A stretch of 64,000 bases of DNA from NCEH01 sp002257205 (GTDB lineage: Bacteria > Pseudomonadota > Alphaproteobacteria > Rhizobiales > Xanthobacteraceae), in assembly GCF_043195105.1 (NCBI RefSeq), contig NZ_JBAFWO010000007.1. The stretch is one strand, 5' to 3'. Below the pieces are notes generated by a model. It searched no databases. It was not told the origin of the DNA and saw nothing but the letters and a program-made list of their open reading frames with translations. This document shows, in pieces, positions 32,481 to 40,649 of the stretch (positions within the stretch are counted from its first letter, which is position 1; every line of letters begins with the position of its first letter). A program made the position numbers and the translations under genes.

Positions 32481-34181
32481 ATGTCGTTCGCAGAAACCAC
32501 GCGTGAAGATTTTGCCTCGTTGCTCGACGAGAGCTTCGGCCGCGCCGATTTGCAGGAAGGCGCCGTCGTCAAGGGCATTGTGGTCGCCATCGAGAAGGAT
32601 CTGGCGATCATCGATATCGGCCTGAAGACGGAAGGCCGCGTTGCCCTTCGTGAATTCGCCGGCCCCGGCCGGGATGTCCCCATCGCCGTGGGCGATGAGG
32701 TCGAGGTGTATCTCGAGCGGGTCGAGAACGCCATGGGCGAAGCCGTTCTCTCGCGCGACAAGGCGCGCCGCGAAGAGAGCTGGGTCAAGCTCGAAAAGGC
32801 GTTCACCGCCAATGAGAAGGTCACGGGCGTGATCTTCAACCAGGTCAAGGGCGGCTTCACCGTCGATCTCGACGGCGCCGTGGCCTTCCTCCCGCGCTCG
32901 CAGGTCGACATCCGCCCGATCCGCGACGTCGGCCCGCTGATGCACAACCAGCAGCCGTTCCAGATCCTCAAGATGGATCGCCGCCGCGGCAATATCGTCG
33001 TCTCCCGCCGCACCGTGCTGGAAGAGACCCGCGCCGAGCAGCGCCACGAGTTGGTCCAGAACCTCGAAGAGGGTCAGGCCATCGACGGCGTGGTGAAGAA
33101 CATCACCGATTACGGCGCGTTCGTTGACCTCGGCGGCATCGACGGCTTGCTGCACGTCACCGACATCGCCTGGCGCCGCGTGAACCACCCCACCGAAGTG
33201 CTGAACATCGGCCAGACGGTGAAGGTGAAGATCATCAAGATCAATCACGAGACCCACCGCATCTCGCTCGGCATGAAGCAGCTCCTCGGCGATCCGTGGG
33301 AGGGCATCGAGGCCAAGTATCCGGTGGACGCCCGCTTCAAGGGTCGCGTCACCAACATCACCGACTACGGCGCGTTCGTGGAACTGGAGCCGGGCATCGA
33401 AGGCCTGATCCACGTTTCCGAAATGTCGTGGACCAAGAAGAATGTCCACCCCGGCAAGATCGTCTCCACCTCGCAGGAAGTCGAAGTGCAGGTGCTCGAG
33501 GTGGATCCCGCCAAGCGCCGCATCTCGCTCGGCCTGAAGCAGACGCTTCAGAATCCGTGGGAAGCGTTCGGCGAGAAGTATGCCCCCGGCGCGGTGGTCG
33601 AAGGCGAAGTCAAGAACAAGACCGAGTTCGGCCTGTTCCTCGGCCTCGACGGCGATGTGGACGGCATGGTCCATCTCTCCGACCTCGACTGGAACCGTCC
33701 CGGCGAGCAGGTGATCGACGAATTCCGCAAGGGCGACGTGGTCAAGGCCATCGTGCTCGACGTGGACGTCGAGAAGGAGCGCATCTCGCTCGGCATCAAG
33801 CAGCTCGCGGGCGATCCGTTCGCCGAAGCCGGCGATGTCAAGAAGGGCGCCATCGTCACCTGCGAAGTCACGGACGTGAAGGACGGCGGCATCGAGGTGA
33901 AGCTGACCGGCACCGACCTCACCGCCTTCATCAAGCGCTCCGAGCTGGCGCGCGAGCGCAACGACCAGCGCCCCGAGCGCTTCTCGGTCGGCGAGAAGAT
34001 GGATGCCCGCGTCACCCTGTTCGACCGCAAGGCGCGCAAGGTGCAGGTCTCCGTCAAGGCGCTGGAAATCGCTGAGGAGAAGGAAGCCGTGGCGGCCTAC
34101 GGGTCGCAGGACAGCGGCGCGTCGCTCGGCGACATCCTGGGCGCGGCCCTGCGCCAGCGCGCGGACGACGCCAAGGAGTGA
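32481..34181 (+). CDS. rpsA: 30S ribosomal protein S1
   Basis: A 566-residue protein made of six S1 (OB-fold) repeats, which captures mRNA on the 30S subunit. Repeats begin near GAVVKGIVVAIEKDLAIID, VTGVIFNQVKGGFTVD, IDGVVKNITDYGAFVDLGGIDGLLH, FKGRVTNITDYGAFVELEPGIEGLIH, VEGEVKNKTEFGLFLGLDGDVDGMVH and VTCEVTDVKDGGIEVKL. Length is normal. It precedes carbonic anhydrase (opposite strand), sppA and ihfB; the rpsA-sppA-ihfB order is an alphaproteobacterial theme. A strong terminator ends it. Confidence 0.98.
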   Translation: MSFAETTREDFASLLDESFGRADLQEGAVVKGIVVAIEKDLAIIDIGLKTEGRVALREFAGPGRDVPIAVGDEVEVYLERVENAMGEAVLSRDKARREESWVKLEKAFTANEKVTGVIFNQVKGGFTVDLDGAVAFLPRSQVDIRPIRDVGPLMHNQQPFQILKMDRRRGNIVVSRRTVLEETRAEQRHELVQNLEEGQAIDGVVKNITDYGAFVDLGGIDGLLHVTDIAWRRVNHPTEVLNIGQTVKVKIIKINHETHRISLGMKQLLGDPWEGIEAKYPVDARFKGRVTNITDYGAFVELEPGIEGLIHVSEMSWTKKNVHPGKIVSTSQEVEVQVLEVDPAKRRISLGLKQTLQNPWEAFGEKYAPGAVVEGEVKNKTEFGLFLGLDGDVDGMVHLSDLDWNRPGEQVIDEFRKGDVVKAIVLDVDVEKERISLGIKQLAGDPFAEAGDVKKGAIVTCEVTDVKDGGIEVKLTGTDLTAFIKRSELARERNDQRPERFSVGEKMDARVTLFDRKARKVQVSVKALEIAEEKEAVAAYGSQDSGASLGDILGAALRQRADDAKE

Positions 34182-34216
34182 TCGGTCGCCCTCGGGCACC
34201 CGCTCCACGAAAAGAG

Positions 34217-34244
34217 AAAGGCCGGCTTCGTGCCGGCCTTTTTT
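34217..34244 (+). terminator. Intrinsic terminator of rpsA
   Basis: A 10-bp stem (34217-34226 with 34232-34241) with a 5-base TTCGT loop is followed by T6. It lies 35 bases after the stop codon. Confidence 0.95.
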
Positions 34245-34379
34245 ATTGGGGAATTGCCCTCGGCGCGCGAGGCGCCAATCAGGTCTTCCGCCGCGACAGG
34301 CCGGATACCGAGACCGAGCCGGGTCGATGGCATTGAGGAGCAGGAACCGGTCCCGCCAGCACCAACCGGAACTGCGCTG

Positions 34380-35132
34380 TCAGTTGAGCCGCAGGATGAA
34401 GCGACGGTTCACGGCCTGGAGCGGACGCGCATTCATCGGGAAGATGGCGCGGAAGGTGTCGATGTCAGCCTGGGCGACCTCGATGGACTTCGCGAACACG
34501 TTCCAATCCACCACTTCCGAGCACGGCGGCGTGGTGAGCGAGCCTTCATAGCGATAAAGGCTCCGATCAGCTGGCAGGAAGGCGGAGATGTCCATCGCAT
34601 CCTTCAGCATGGTGGCCCCCTCGGCCTTGGGCGCCGCGGCCATGACGGTGGCGAAAGCGTCGTTCTTCTTGCCCGCCGTCATGAAGACGCCGATCACGGC
34701 AAGGCCGCCGGTGGGAGCGGCATGAACGAAGTGCGCTTCCATGGCCGTACGCTGGCCACCCAGCGCATGTTCGCTCGGCGCATGGAAATGAAACTGCCGC
34801 AACTCGTAGCGCGTATCGCCCAGGGTGAGGCTGCTTGCCGCGGCCGGCGCGTCCGCCTGGATCGTGTGGCCATTGTTGATGACCTTGAACATCTGGGGCT
34901 TCCACGCGGGAACAACCGGATGCAGCTCGGTCGCCACGCTGGAATCGAGATCTATCGGCGATTGCTGGGAGCCGACCTGGCAGGTCTTGAAATCGCCCGC
35001 CAGCTGCCCCCATTCGCCGGGGCCGCCGTGGCCTTCGTAAGTCCAATGGACGGAGGAATCGGCCATTGCCGCCTGCGCGCAGAGCGGACATGCGGCGAGG
35101 CCCTTCAGGAAACTGCGACGCGTGAAAGACAT
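34380..35132 (-). CDS. Alpha-class carbonic anhydrase, Tat-exported
   Basis: A 250-residue periplasmic zinc enzyme interconverting CO2 and bicarbonate. The N-terminus MSFTRRSFLKG is a twin-arginine signal ending AAMADSS. The mature part has QQSPIDL (residues 56-62), the zinc ligands His115 and His117 in FHFHAPSEH and His134 in AHFVH, and the late LTTPPCSEVVDW. All of these are diagnostic of the alpha class. Export by Tat suggests folding with zinc before export. It is monocistronic and convergent with rpsA. Confidence 0.95.
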   Translation of the reverse strand: MSFTRRSFLKGLAACPLCAQAAMADSSVHWTYEGHGGPGEWGQLAGDFKTCQVGSQQSPIDLDSSVATELHPVVPAWKPQMFKVINNGHTIQADAPAAASSLTLGDTRYELRQFHFHAPSEHALGGQRTAMEAHFVHAAPTGGLAVIGVFMTAGKKNDAFATVMAAAPKAEGATMLKDAMDISAFLPADRSLYRYEGSLTTPPCSEVVDWNVFAKSIEVAQADIDTFRAIFPMNARPLQAVNRRFILRLN

Positions 35133-35352
35133 TTATTTCATGCCCCAGTAAGCGCTTCTCCGGGCGGCAACATAACTGTGATCGCATCCGCGTGCCACGC
35201 TTAAGCCGGCGCGTCGGCGAAAATTGCGAAATACGCCCGAGCATGCGATTCGCGCGCCGAAACGGGCGTAGGAGATCGCCAGCTCCAAGTCCGGTTGCCA
35301 AAGTGCGCGGGCGCGCTTAACTGACGGAGCCGGGGGCGGCAGGAGAAGCGTG

Positions 35353-36324
35353 ATGTCGCTGGACGTGGACCAGATCGTCGATCGTCGCAGGTTGCGGCAC
35401 AAGCTCACGTTCTGGCGCACCTTGGCGGTGCTGGCCCTGGTTCTGGCCATCGGCGGCGCCACTTATTATGCGGTTGGCCGCAGCGATCTTTCCTCCTCGC
35501 CCCATGTGGCGCGCCTCGTCATCGGCGGCATCATCCGCAATGACCGCGACCGCGTGGAGCTGATCGACCGGATCGCGAAATCCCGCGCCTCGGCGGTGAT
35601 CCTCTCCATCGACAGCCCCGGCGGCACGGTCACCGGCTCCGAGCAATTGTTCGACGCCCTGCGCCGCCTCGCCGAGAAGAAGCCGGTGGTGGCGGTGGTG
35701 GAAGGCATGGCGGCGTCCGGCGCCTATATCGCCGCTATGGGGGCGGACCATATCGTCGCGCGGCGCAATTCCCTGGTGGGCTCCATCGGGGTGATCTTTC
35801 AATTCCCAAATGTCACGGACCTGCTGAAGAACGTCGGGGTGAAGATGGAGGACATCAAGTCCTCGCCCCTGAAAGCCGCGCCCAATGGCTATGAGCCGAC
35901 CAGCCCCGAGGCGCGCGCCGCCATCAATGCGCTGGTGGTGGACAGCTATGATTGGTTCAAGGGCCTGGTGGCGGAACGCCGCGCGCTCTCCGACGCGAAG
36001 CTCGCCGCCGTCACCGACGGGCGGGTGTTCACCGGACACCAGGGGCTTGAATTGCAATTGGTGGATGAACTGGGCGACGAACGCACCGCGCGCGCCTGGT
36101 TGAGCCGCGAGAAGGGGGTTCCCGAAAGCCTGCGCACCCGTACCTGGTCCAGCAAGACGGTGGGCGACGAGTTCGGCTGGCTGCGCGGCAGTGCATCCTG
36201 GCTGCTCTCGGCGGTGGGTTTGCAAGAGGCGGCGCAGCTTGTGTCGCGGATCGCCCGGGGGGCTCTGGAACGCACTCAGCTTGACGGGTTATTGGCCCTC
36301 TGGCACCCTCAGATCGGGTCGTGA
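35353..36324 (+). CDS. sppA: Signal peptide peptidase SppA
   Basis: A 323-residue inner-membrane serine protease that degrades cleaved signal peptides. One membrane helix lies at about residues 21-42. The nucleophile Ser is in GMAASGAYIAA (about residue 121) and the general-base Lys in DIKSSPLKAAPNGYEP (about residue 173), the Ser-Lys dyad of the short SppA form. The ATG at 35353 sits 6 bases after AGGAGA; a GTG one codon earlier is possible. It precedes ihfB. Confidence 0.95.
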   Translation: MSLDVDQIVDRRRLRHKLTFWRTLAVLALVLAIGGATYYAVGRSDLSSSPHVARLVIGGIIRNDRDRVELIDRIAKSRASAVILSIDSPGGTVTGSEQLFDALRRLAEKKPVVAVVEGMAASGAYIAAMGADHIVARRNSLVGSIGVIFQFPNVTDLLKNVGVKMEDIKSSPLKAAPNGYEPTSPEARAAINALVVDSYDWFKGLVAERRALSDAKLAAVTDGRVFTGHQGLELQLVDELGDERTARAWLSREKGVPESLRTRTWSSKTVGDEFGWLRGSASWLLSAVGLQEAAQLVSRIARGALERTQLDGLLALWHPQIGS

Positions 36325-36445
36325 AGCCACAGGCAGAACACCACATCCAAATCCGCCGCGCCCGCAACCTGGGACGCGTGAACGAGCCGGCAGCCGTTCC
36401 GGTTGCAGGCGACCACGGATCGGTCACGAAGGAAGCTGAGCGGTC

Positions 36446-36730
36446 ATGATTAAGTCCGAGCTGGTCCAGAAGATCGCCGAGGCGAACCCGCATCTTTATC
36501 AGCGGGACGTGGAAAACATCGTCAACGCGATCCTGGAGCAGATCGTCTCCGCCCTCGCGCGCGGCGACCGGGTGGAATTGCGCGGCTTCGGCGCCTTCTC
36601 GGTGAAGAAGCGCGACGCCCGCACCGGCCGCAACCCGCGCACCGGCAAGCAGGTGGACGTGGACGAAAAGATCGTCCCCTATTTCAAGACCGGCAAGGAG
36701 ATGCGCGAGCGTCTCAATATCGAGGGATGA
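36446..36730 (+). CDS. ihfB: Integration host factor subunit beta
   Basis: A 94-residue DNA-bending protein of the HU/IHF family. MIKSELVQKIA opens the helical dimer part, and GFGAFSVKKRDARTGRNPRTGK is the beta-arm with the DNA-intercalating Pro. VELRGFG and VPYFKTGKEMRERLN identify the beta subunit. It acts with IHF alpha, encoded elsewhere. It overlaps lapA by 4 bases. Confidence 0.96.
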   Translation: MIKSELVQKIAEANPHLYQRDVENIVNAILEQIVSALARGDRVELRGFGAFSVKKRDARTGRNPRTGKQVDVDEKIVPYFKTGKEMRERLNIEG

Positions 36731-37059
36731 TTCGGTTCGTGCGACGCTTTCTTTCCCTTCTCATCGGCCTGCCGGTGTGCATCGTGGTGGTGGCCCTGGC
36801 GGTCGCCAATCGCAAGATGGTCACGGTCTCGCTGGACCCTTTCAACCCCGATTCCACCACCCTGGCCGTAACTTTGCCGCTGTTCGCGCTGATCTTCGCG
36901 ACCCTGATCGCGGGCGTGGTGATCGGCGGCGCCGTGACCTGGCTCGGCCAGCGCCGCTTCCGCAAGGAAGCCAAGCGCGCCCGCAAGATCCTGCCGCCCG
37001 AGCCGCCGCGCTCCGCCTCCGGCGCGCCGGCGCTGCCGGCTCCGATCCGCAACGCCTGA
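36727..37059 (+). CDS. LapA-domain (DUF1049) inner membrane protein
   Basis: A 110-residue protein with two membrane helices (about residues 5-26 and 46-68) joined by the loop NRKMVTVSLDPFNPDSTTLAV, the LapA signature (lipopolysaccharide assembly protein A). A basic tail RRFRKEAKRARK ends in a Pro/Ala segment. In E. coli LapA works with LapB in controlling LpxC; here only the domain is shown. It overlaps ihfB (ATGA) and is cotranscribed. Confidence 0.85.
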   Translation: MIRFVRRFLSLLIGLPVCIVVVALAVANRKMVTVSLDPFNPDSTTLAVTLPLFALIFATLIAGVVIGGAVTWLGQRRFRKEAKRARKILPPEPPRSASGAPALPAPIRNA

Positions 37060-37130
37060 TCGTCGCCGGGAAATCGCCCGGCAACTTCCGGCATGCAAAC
37101 CTGCGCCGGAAGAAGACTTCCGATTCATGG

Positions 37131-37181
37131 GCCCTTGCGGCTGAGCGGCCCTTGAGACTGAGCGGCCCTGGCGGCTCAGTG
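37131..37181. repeat. 17-bp tandem repeat at the cysW 3' end
   Basis: Three adjoining 17-bp units (37131-37147, 37148-37164, 37165-37181) of the pattern GCCCTTGCGGCTGAGCG lie between lapA and cysW and cover the cysW stop codon. The copies differ at a few positions. Confidence 0.8.
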
Positions 37182-38048
37182 GCCAACGCCGCGCGGCACT
37201 TCCAGCCGGGCGCGTTCGGAATCCAGCCGCTCGATCACCAGCTTCGCCACCAGCGTGACCAGCGCAACCCCCGCCAGCACGGTTGCGGCGGCAAAGGCGG
37301 CGGCCACCTGGCTGTCCTGATACAGAAGCTCGATCTGCAACGGCAGGGTTGAGGTCTGGCCGCGAATATTGCCGGACACGATCGACACCGCGCCGAATTC
37401 CCCCATCACCCGCGCATTGCACAGGGTCGCGCCATAGAGCAGCGCGAAGCGCACATTGGGCAGTGTCACGGTGCGCAGGATGCGCCAGCCCGAGGCGCCG
37501 AGCGTCACCGCCGCCTCTTCCTCCTCGCGGCCCTGGGCCATCATCAGCGGCACGATCTCGCGCGCGACGAAGGGCGCCGTCACGAACAGGCTGGCGAGGA
37601 TGATGGCGGGAATGGCGAACATGATCTTGATGTCATGCGCCTGGAGAAACGGCCCCAGCAGCCCCTGCGCGCCATAGACGAAGAGATAGGCGACGCCCGC
37701 GACGATGGGCGAGATGGAGAACGGCAGTTCGATCACCGCCAGCAGGAAACCGCGGCCGGGGAAGGAAAACTTCGCCACGGTCCAGGCGGCGGCGATGCCG
37801 AAGGCCACGTTGACCGGCACGCACACCAGCGCCGCGAACAGGGTGAGGCCCATGGCGTGCAGCGTATCAGGCCGCACCAGGCTTTCGGCGAAGGTGGCCC
37901 AGCCGCGCCCGAAGGCTTCCGAGAAGATCGAGGCGAGCGGCGCCAGCAGGACGAACAGTGTGACCGCCAGCACCAGCGACACCAGGATGGTGCGGGTGAG
38001 GCGGCCGTCGCCGACCCGGCGGCGTGGCGGGGAGGCCCGGTCGCTCAC
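37176..38048 (-). CDS. cysW: Sulfate/thiosulfate ABC transporter permease CysW
   Basis: A 290-residue inner-membrane permease with six helices. The coupling loop reads EEEEAAVTLGASGWRILRTVTLPNV near residue 180, and the block NARVMGEFGAVSIVSGNIRGQT is the CysW signature. With CysT it forms the membrane channel for sulfate or thiosulfate. It starts 3 bases after cysT. The ATPase gene cysA and a binding-protein gene (cysP or sbp) are missing from both flanks, so they must be encoded elsewhere. Confidence 0.93.
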   Translation of the reverse strand: MSDRASPPRRRVGDGRLTRTILVSLVLAVTLFVLLAPLASIFSEAFGRGWATFAESLVRPDTLHAMGLTLFAALVCVPVNVAFGIAAAWTVAKFSFPGRGFLLAVIELPFSISPIVAGVAYLFVYGAQGLLGPFLQAHDIKIMFAIPAIILASLFVTAPFVAREIVPLMMAQGREEEEAAVTLGASGWRILRTVTLPNVRFALLYGATLCNARVMGEFGAVSIVSGNIRGQTSTLPLQIELLYQDSQVAAAFAAATVLAGVALVTLVAKLVIERLDSERARLEVPRGVGH

Positions 38049-38051
38049 GGC

Positions 38052-38873
38052 TCAATCCTCCCGGATGGCGCGGCGCTGGTGCCACGCCTGGATGAGATTG
38101 ACGCTCACCAGCAGCAGGAAGGCGAGGCCGAGCATGGTGGCGGCGATGGCGGCGGCGGCGGGATAGTCATATTCCTCGATCCGGATGAAGGCGAGCAGCG
38201 CCACGATCTCGGTGCGGAACGGCTGGTTGCCGGCGATGAACACCACGGCGCCGAACTCGCCCAGCGAGCGCGCAAACGCCAGCGAGCAGCCGGCCAGGAA
38301 GGCGGGGAAGATGGCCGGCAGGATCACGGTCCAGAACACCCGCAGGTCCGAGGCGCCGAGCGTGGTCGCGGCCTCCTCCACGTCGGCGGCGAGGTCCTCC
38401 AGCACCGGCTGCACGGTGCGCACCACGAACGGCAGGCTGGTGAAGGCCATGGCGCAGGCGATGCCGGCGGGGGCATAGGCCACCTGGATGCCCCATTCCG
38501 CCAGCGGCCGGCCGAACCAGCCGTTCTTGGCGAACAAGGCGGTCAGCGCGAGGCCGGCGACGGCGGTCGGCAAGGCGAACGGCACGTCCACCAGGGCATC
38601 GAGCCAGCGCTTGCCGGGAAATTCATAGCGCACCAGCACCCAGGCGAGCGCGAGGCCATAGACCGCGTTGAAGGCGGTGGCGGCGGCGGCGGTGGTGATG
38701 GTCACCTGGAACGACGCCAGCGTGCGCGGCGAGGTCATGATCGCGATATAGCGCGCTAATCCCACGTCGCCCGCCTTCAGCAGCAGGGCGGCGATGGGTA
38801 GCAGGACAATCAGGCCGAGATAGGTGAGCGTGATGCCGAGCGACAGACGGAAGCCCGGGATGACGCTGAACAT
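38052..38873 (-). CDS. cysT: Sulfate/thiosulfate ABC transporter permease CysT (CysU)
   Basis: A 273-residue permease. It opens with PGFRLSLGITLTYLGLIVLLP, the CysT start, has the coupling loop ADVEEAATTLGASDLRVFWTVILP near residue 167, and the block ARSLGEFGAVVFIAGNQPFRTEI is diagnostic. It pairs with cysW, 3 bases downstream. A small secreted-protein gene lies 53 bases upstream on the same strand. Confidence 0.93.
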   Translation of the reverse strand: MFSVIPGFRLSLGITLTYLGLIVLLPIAALLLKAGDVGLARYIAIMTSPRTLASFQVTITTAAAATAFNAVYGLALAWVLVRYEFPGKRWLDALVDVPFALPTAVAGLALTALFAKNGWFGRPLAEWGIQVAYAPAGIACAMAFTSLPFVVRTVQPVLEDLAADVEEAATTLGASDLRVFWTVILPAIFPAFLAGCSLAFARSLGEFGAVVFIAGNQPFRTEIVALLAFIRIEEYDYPAAAAIAATMLGLAFLLLVSVNLIQAWHQRRAIRED

Positions 38874-38926
38874 GAAAGGTCCTTCTTATCCTGCGCGGCC
38901 GCGCCCCTGGTGGGGCGCGAGGAAAA

Positions 38927-39265
38927 TCAATAGCCCGGCAGGTAGAAGCGGTCCGGCAGGGGATAGCGGCCGGGAACGATGCTCGCCTGCCCCGCGCCGT
39001 AGGTGGGATAATTATATTCCGCCGGCAGGGCATAATCGAGATAGGACTTGGAACCCGGCTTCACCACCGTGCCGGCATCCAGCGGCGAGCGCTTGGTGAC
39101 GACGATCTTGGTGCGGGGCTTCGAGACCTTGGCAGTGGTGGGCTTGCTCGTGGTCGGCTTGCTGATGGTCGTCGTGGTCGTGCTCGAGGCGGTCTGGGCC
39201 TCGGCCATGCCGACGGACGCGAACGTCAACGCAACGGCGATGGTGAGAAGCGGCGCGAAACGCAT
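38927..39265 (-). CDS. Small secreted Thr/Lys-rich hypothetical protein
   Basis: A 112-residue protein I do not recognise. A clear signal peptide (MRFAPLLTIAVALTFASVGM, then AEAQ) is followed by a low-complexity stretch of Thr, Ser and Lys around TTTTTISKPTTSKPTTAKVS at about residues 28-47, then a Tyr/Pro-rich C-terminus (YNYPTYGAGQ, PDRFYLPGY). The start at 39265 has a GGAGGG site; the frame is open further upstream without a signal. A role in the cell envelope is likely, but no function can be given. It may be cotranscribed with cysTW. Confidence 0.7.
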   Translation of the reverse strand: MRFAPLLTIAVALTFASVGMAEAQTASSTTTTTISKPTTSKPTTAKVSKPRTKIVVTKRSPLDAGTVVKPGSKSYLDYALPAEYNYPTYGAGQASIVPGRYPLPDRFYLPGY

Positions 39266-39521
39266 AGGACCCTCCAGCACGGCAAACGAGCCGTCACGAT
39301 TCCGGTTACGGCACGAACGCATTGTAAGCAAGGAAACCCTGACGGTCGAGGTCGGTTCCTTTACTGAGGACGCGATCGCGTGACCCGCCGGCAACACCTG
39401 CGCCGCACCCCTGCGCCGCACCCTGCGCGGCCGCATCGCACCCCATCCATTGCGCAAAGGCGCGCGAGAGCTTAAATCACGGCCTTCCGGCATATGAGAC
39501 CGGCAACTTCAAGGGAAGATC

Positions 39522-40556
39522 ATGGGTTACAAGGTCGCCGTCGCCGGCGCCACAGGCAATGTGGGCCGGGAGATCCTTTCGATCCTCGACGAGCGGGGCT
39601 TCCCCGCGGACGAGGTGGTTGCGCTTGCGTCGCGCCGGTCCATGGGGACCGAGGTCTCGTTCGGCGACAAAACCCTGAAAGTGAAGGATCTCGCCACCTA
39701 CGACTTCTCCGACACCGACATCTGCCTGATGTCGGCGGGCGGAGCCGTGTCGAAGGAATTCTCGCCGAAGATCGGCGCCGCGGGCTGTGTCGTCATCGAC
39801 AATTCCTCGCAATGGCGCACCGATCCCGACGTGCCGCTGATCGTTCCGGAAGTGAACGCGGACGCCATCGTCGGCTTCAAGAAGAAGAACATCATCGCCA
39901 ATCCCAATTGCTCGACCGCGCAATTGGTGGTGGCGCTGAAGCCGCTTCATGATGCCGCGACCATCAAGCGCGTGGTGGTCTCGACCTATCAATCCGTCTC
40001 CGGCGCCGGCAAGGACGCCATGGACGAATTGTTCGCCCAGACCCGGGCGATCTTCGTCTCCGACCCGGTCGAGCCGAAGATTTTTCCCAAGCGCATCGCC
40101 TTCAACCTGATCCCCCAGATCGATACGTTCATGGAGGACGGGTACACGAAGGAAGAATGGAAGATGGTGGTCGAGACCAAGAAGATTCTCGATCCCAAGA
40201 TCAAGCTCACCGCCACCTGCGTGCGGGTGCCGGTGTTCATCTCCCATTCCGAATCGGTGAACGTGGAATTCGAGAAGCCGCTCTCCGCCGAGGAGGCGCG
40301 CAAGATCCTGCGCAATGCGCCGGGCATCCTGCTGCTCGATACCCGCGAGCCGGGCGGCTATGCCACCCCCCACGAGGCGGCGGGCGAGGACGCGACCTAT
40401 ATCTCGCGCCTGCGCGACGACCCGACCGTGGACAATGGCATCGCCTTCTGGTGCGTCTCGGACAATCTGCGCAAGGGCGCGGCGCTGAACGCGGTGCAGA
40501 TCGCCGAAGTGCTGATCAACCGCAAGCTGATCACCTCGCGCCGCAAGGCGGCGTGA
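39522..40556 (+). CDS. asd: Aspartate-semialdehyde dehydrogenase
   Basis: A 344-residue NADPH enzyme reducing aspartyl phosphate to the semialdehyde, the branch point to lysine/diaminopimelate, methionine and threonine. The nucleotide motif GATGNVGREI is at residues 9-18, the catalytic Cys is in NPNCSTAQLV (about residue 129), and the acid/base His is in RVPVFISHSESV (about residue 243). Length is normal. It stands alone, with a terminator after it. It feeds the meso-diaminopimelate that the mur genes at the right end use. Confidence 0.97.
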   Translation: MGYKVAVAGATGNVGREILSILDERGFPADEVVALASRRSMGTEVSFGDKTLKVKDLATYDFSDTDICLMSAGGAVSKEFSPKIGAAGCVVIDNSSQWRTDPDVPLIVPEVNADAIVGFKKKNIIANPNCSTAQLVVALKPLHDAATIKRVVVSTYQSVSGAGKDAMDELFAQTRAIFVSDPVEPKIFPKRIAFNLIPQIDTFMEDGYTKEEWKMVVETKKILDPKIKLTATCVRVPVFISHSESVNVEFEKPLSAEEARKILRNAPGILLLDTREPGGYATPHEAAGEDATYISRLRDDPTVDNGIAFWCVSDNLRKGAALNAVQIAEVLINRKLITSRRKAA

Positions 40557-40587
40557 TCGGCTGAGCTTCTAAAGCAAGCCACGTGCG

Positions 40588-40614
40588 AACGGCCCTCCTC
40601 GGAGGGCCGTTTTC
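40588..40614 (+). terminator. Intrinsic terminator of asd
   Basis: An AACGGCCCTC stem (40588-40597) pairs with GAGGGCCGTT (40602-40611) across a 4-base loop, followed by TTTCGTTT. It lies 31 bases after the asd stop, in the convergent gap with the CoA-transferase gene. Confidence 0.85.
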
Positions 40615-40649
40615 GTTTGGGGGGCGCGGTGCCCTTCGCGTGCTGGCCC

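Noticed and set aside
32233..32625. Possible truncated cmk upstream of rpsA
   Set aside because: No P-loop or CMP-kinase motif; the frame overlaps the rpsA start in another frame.
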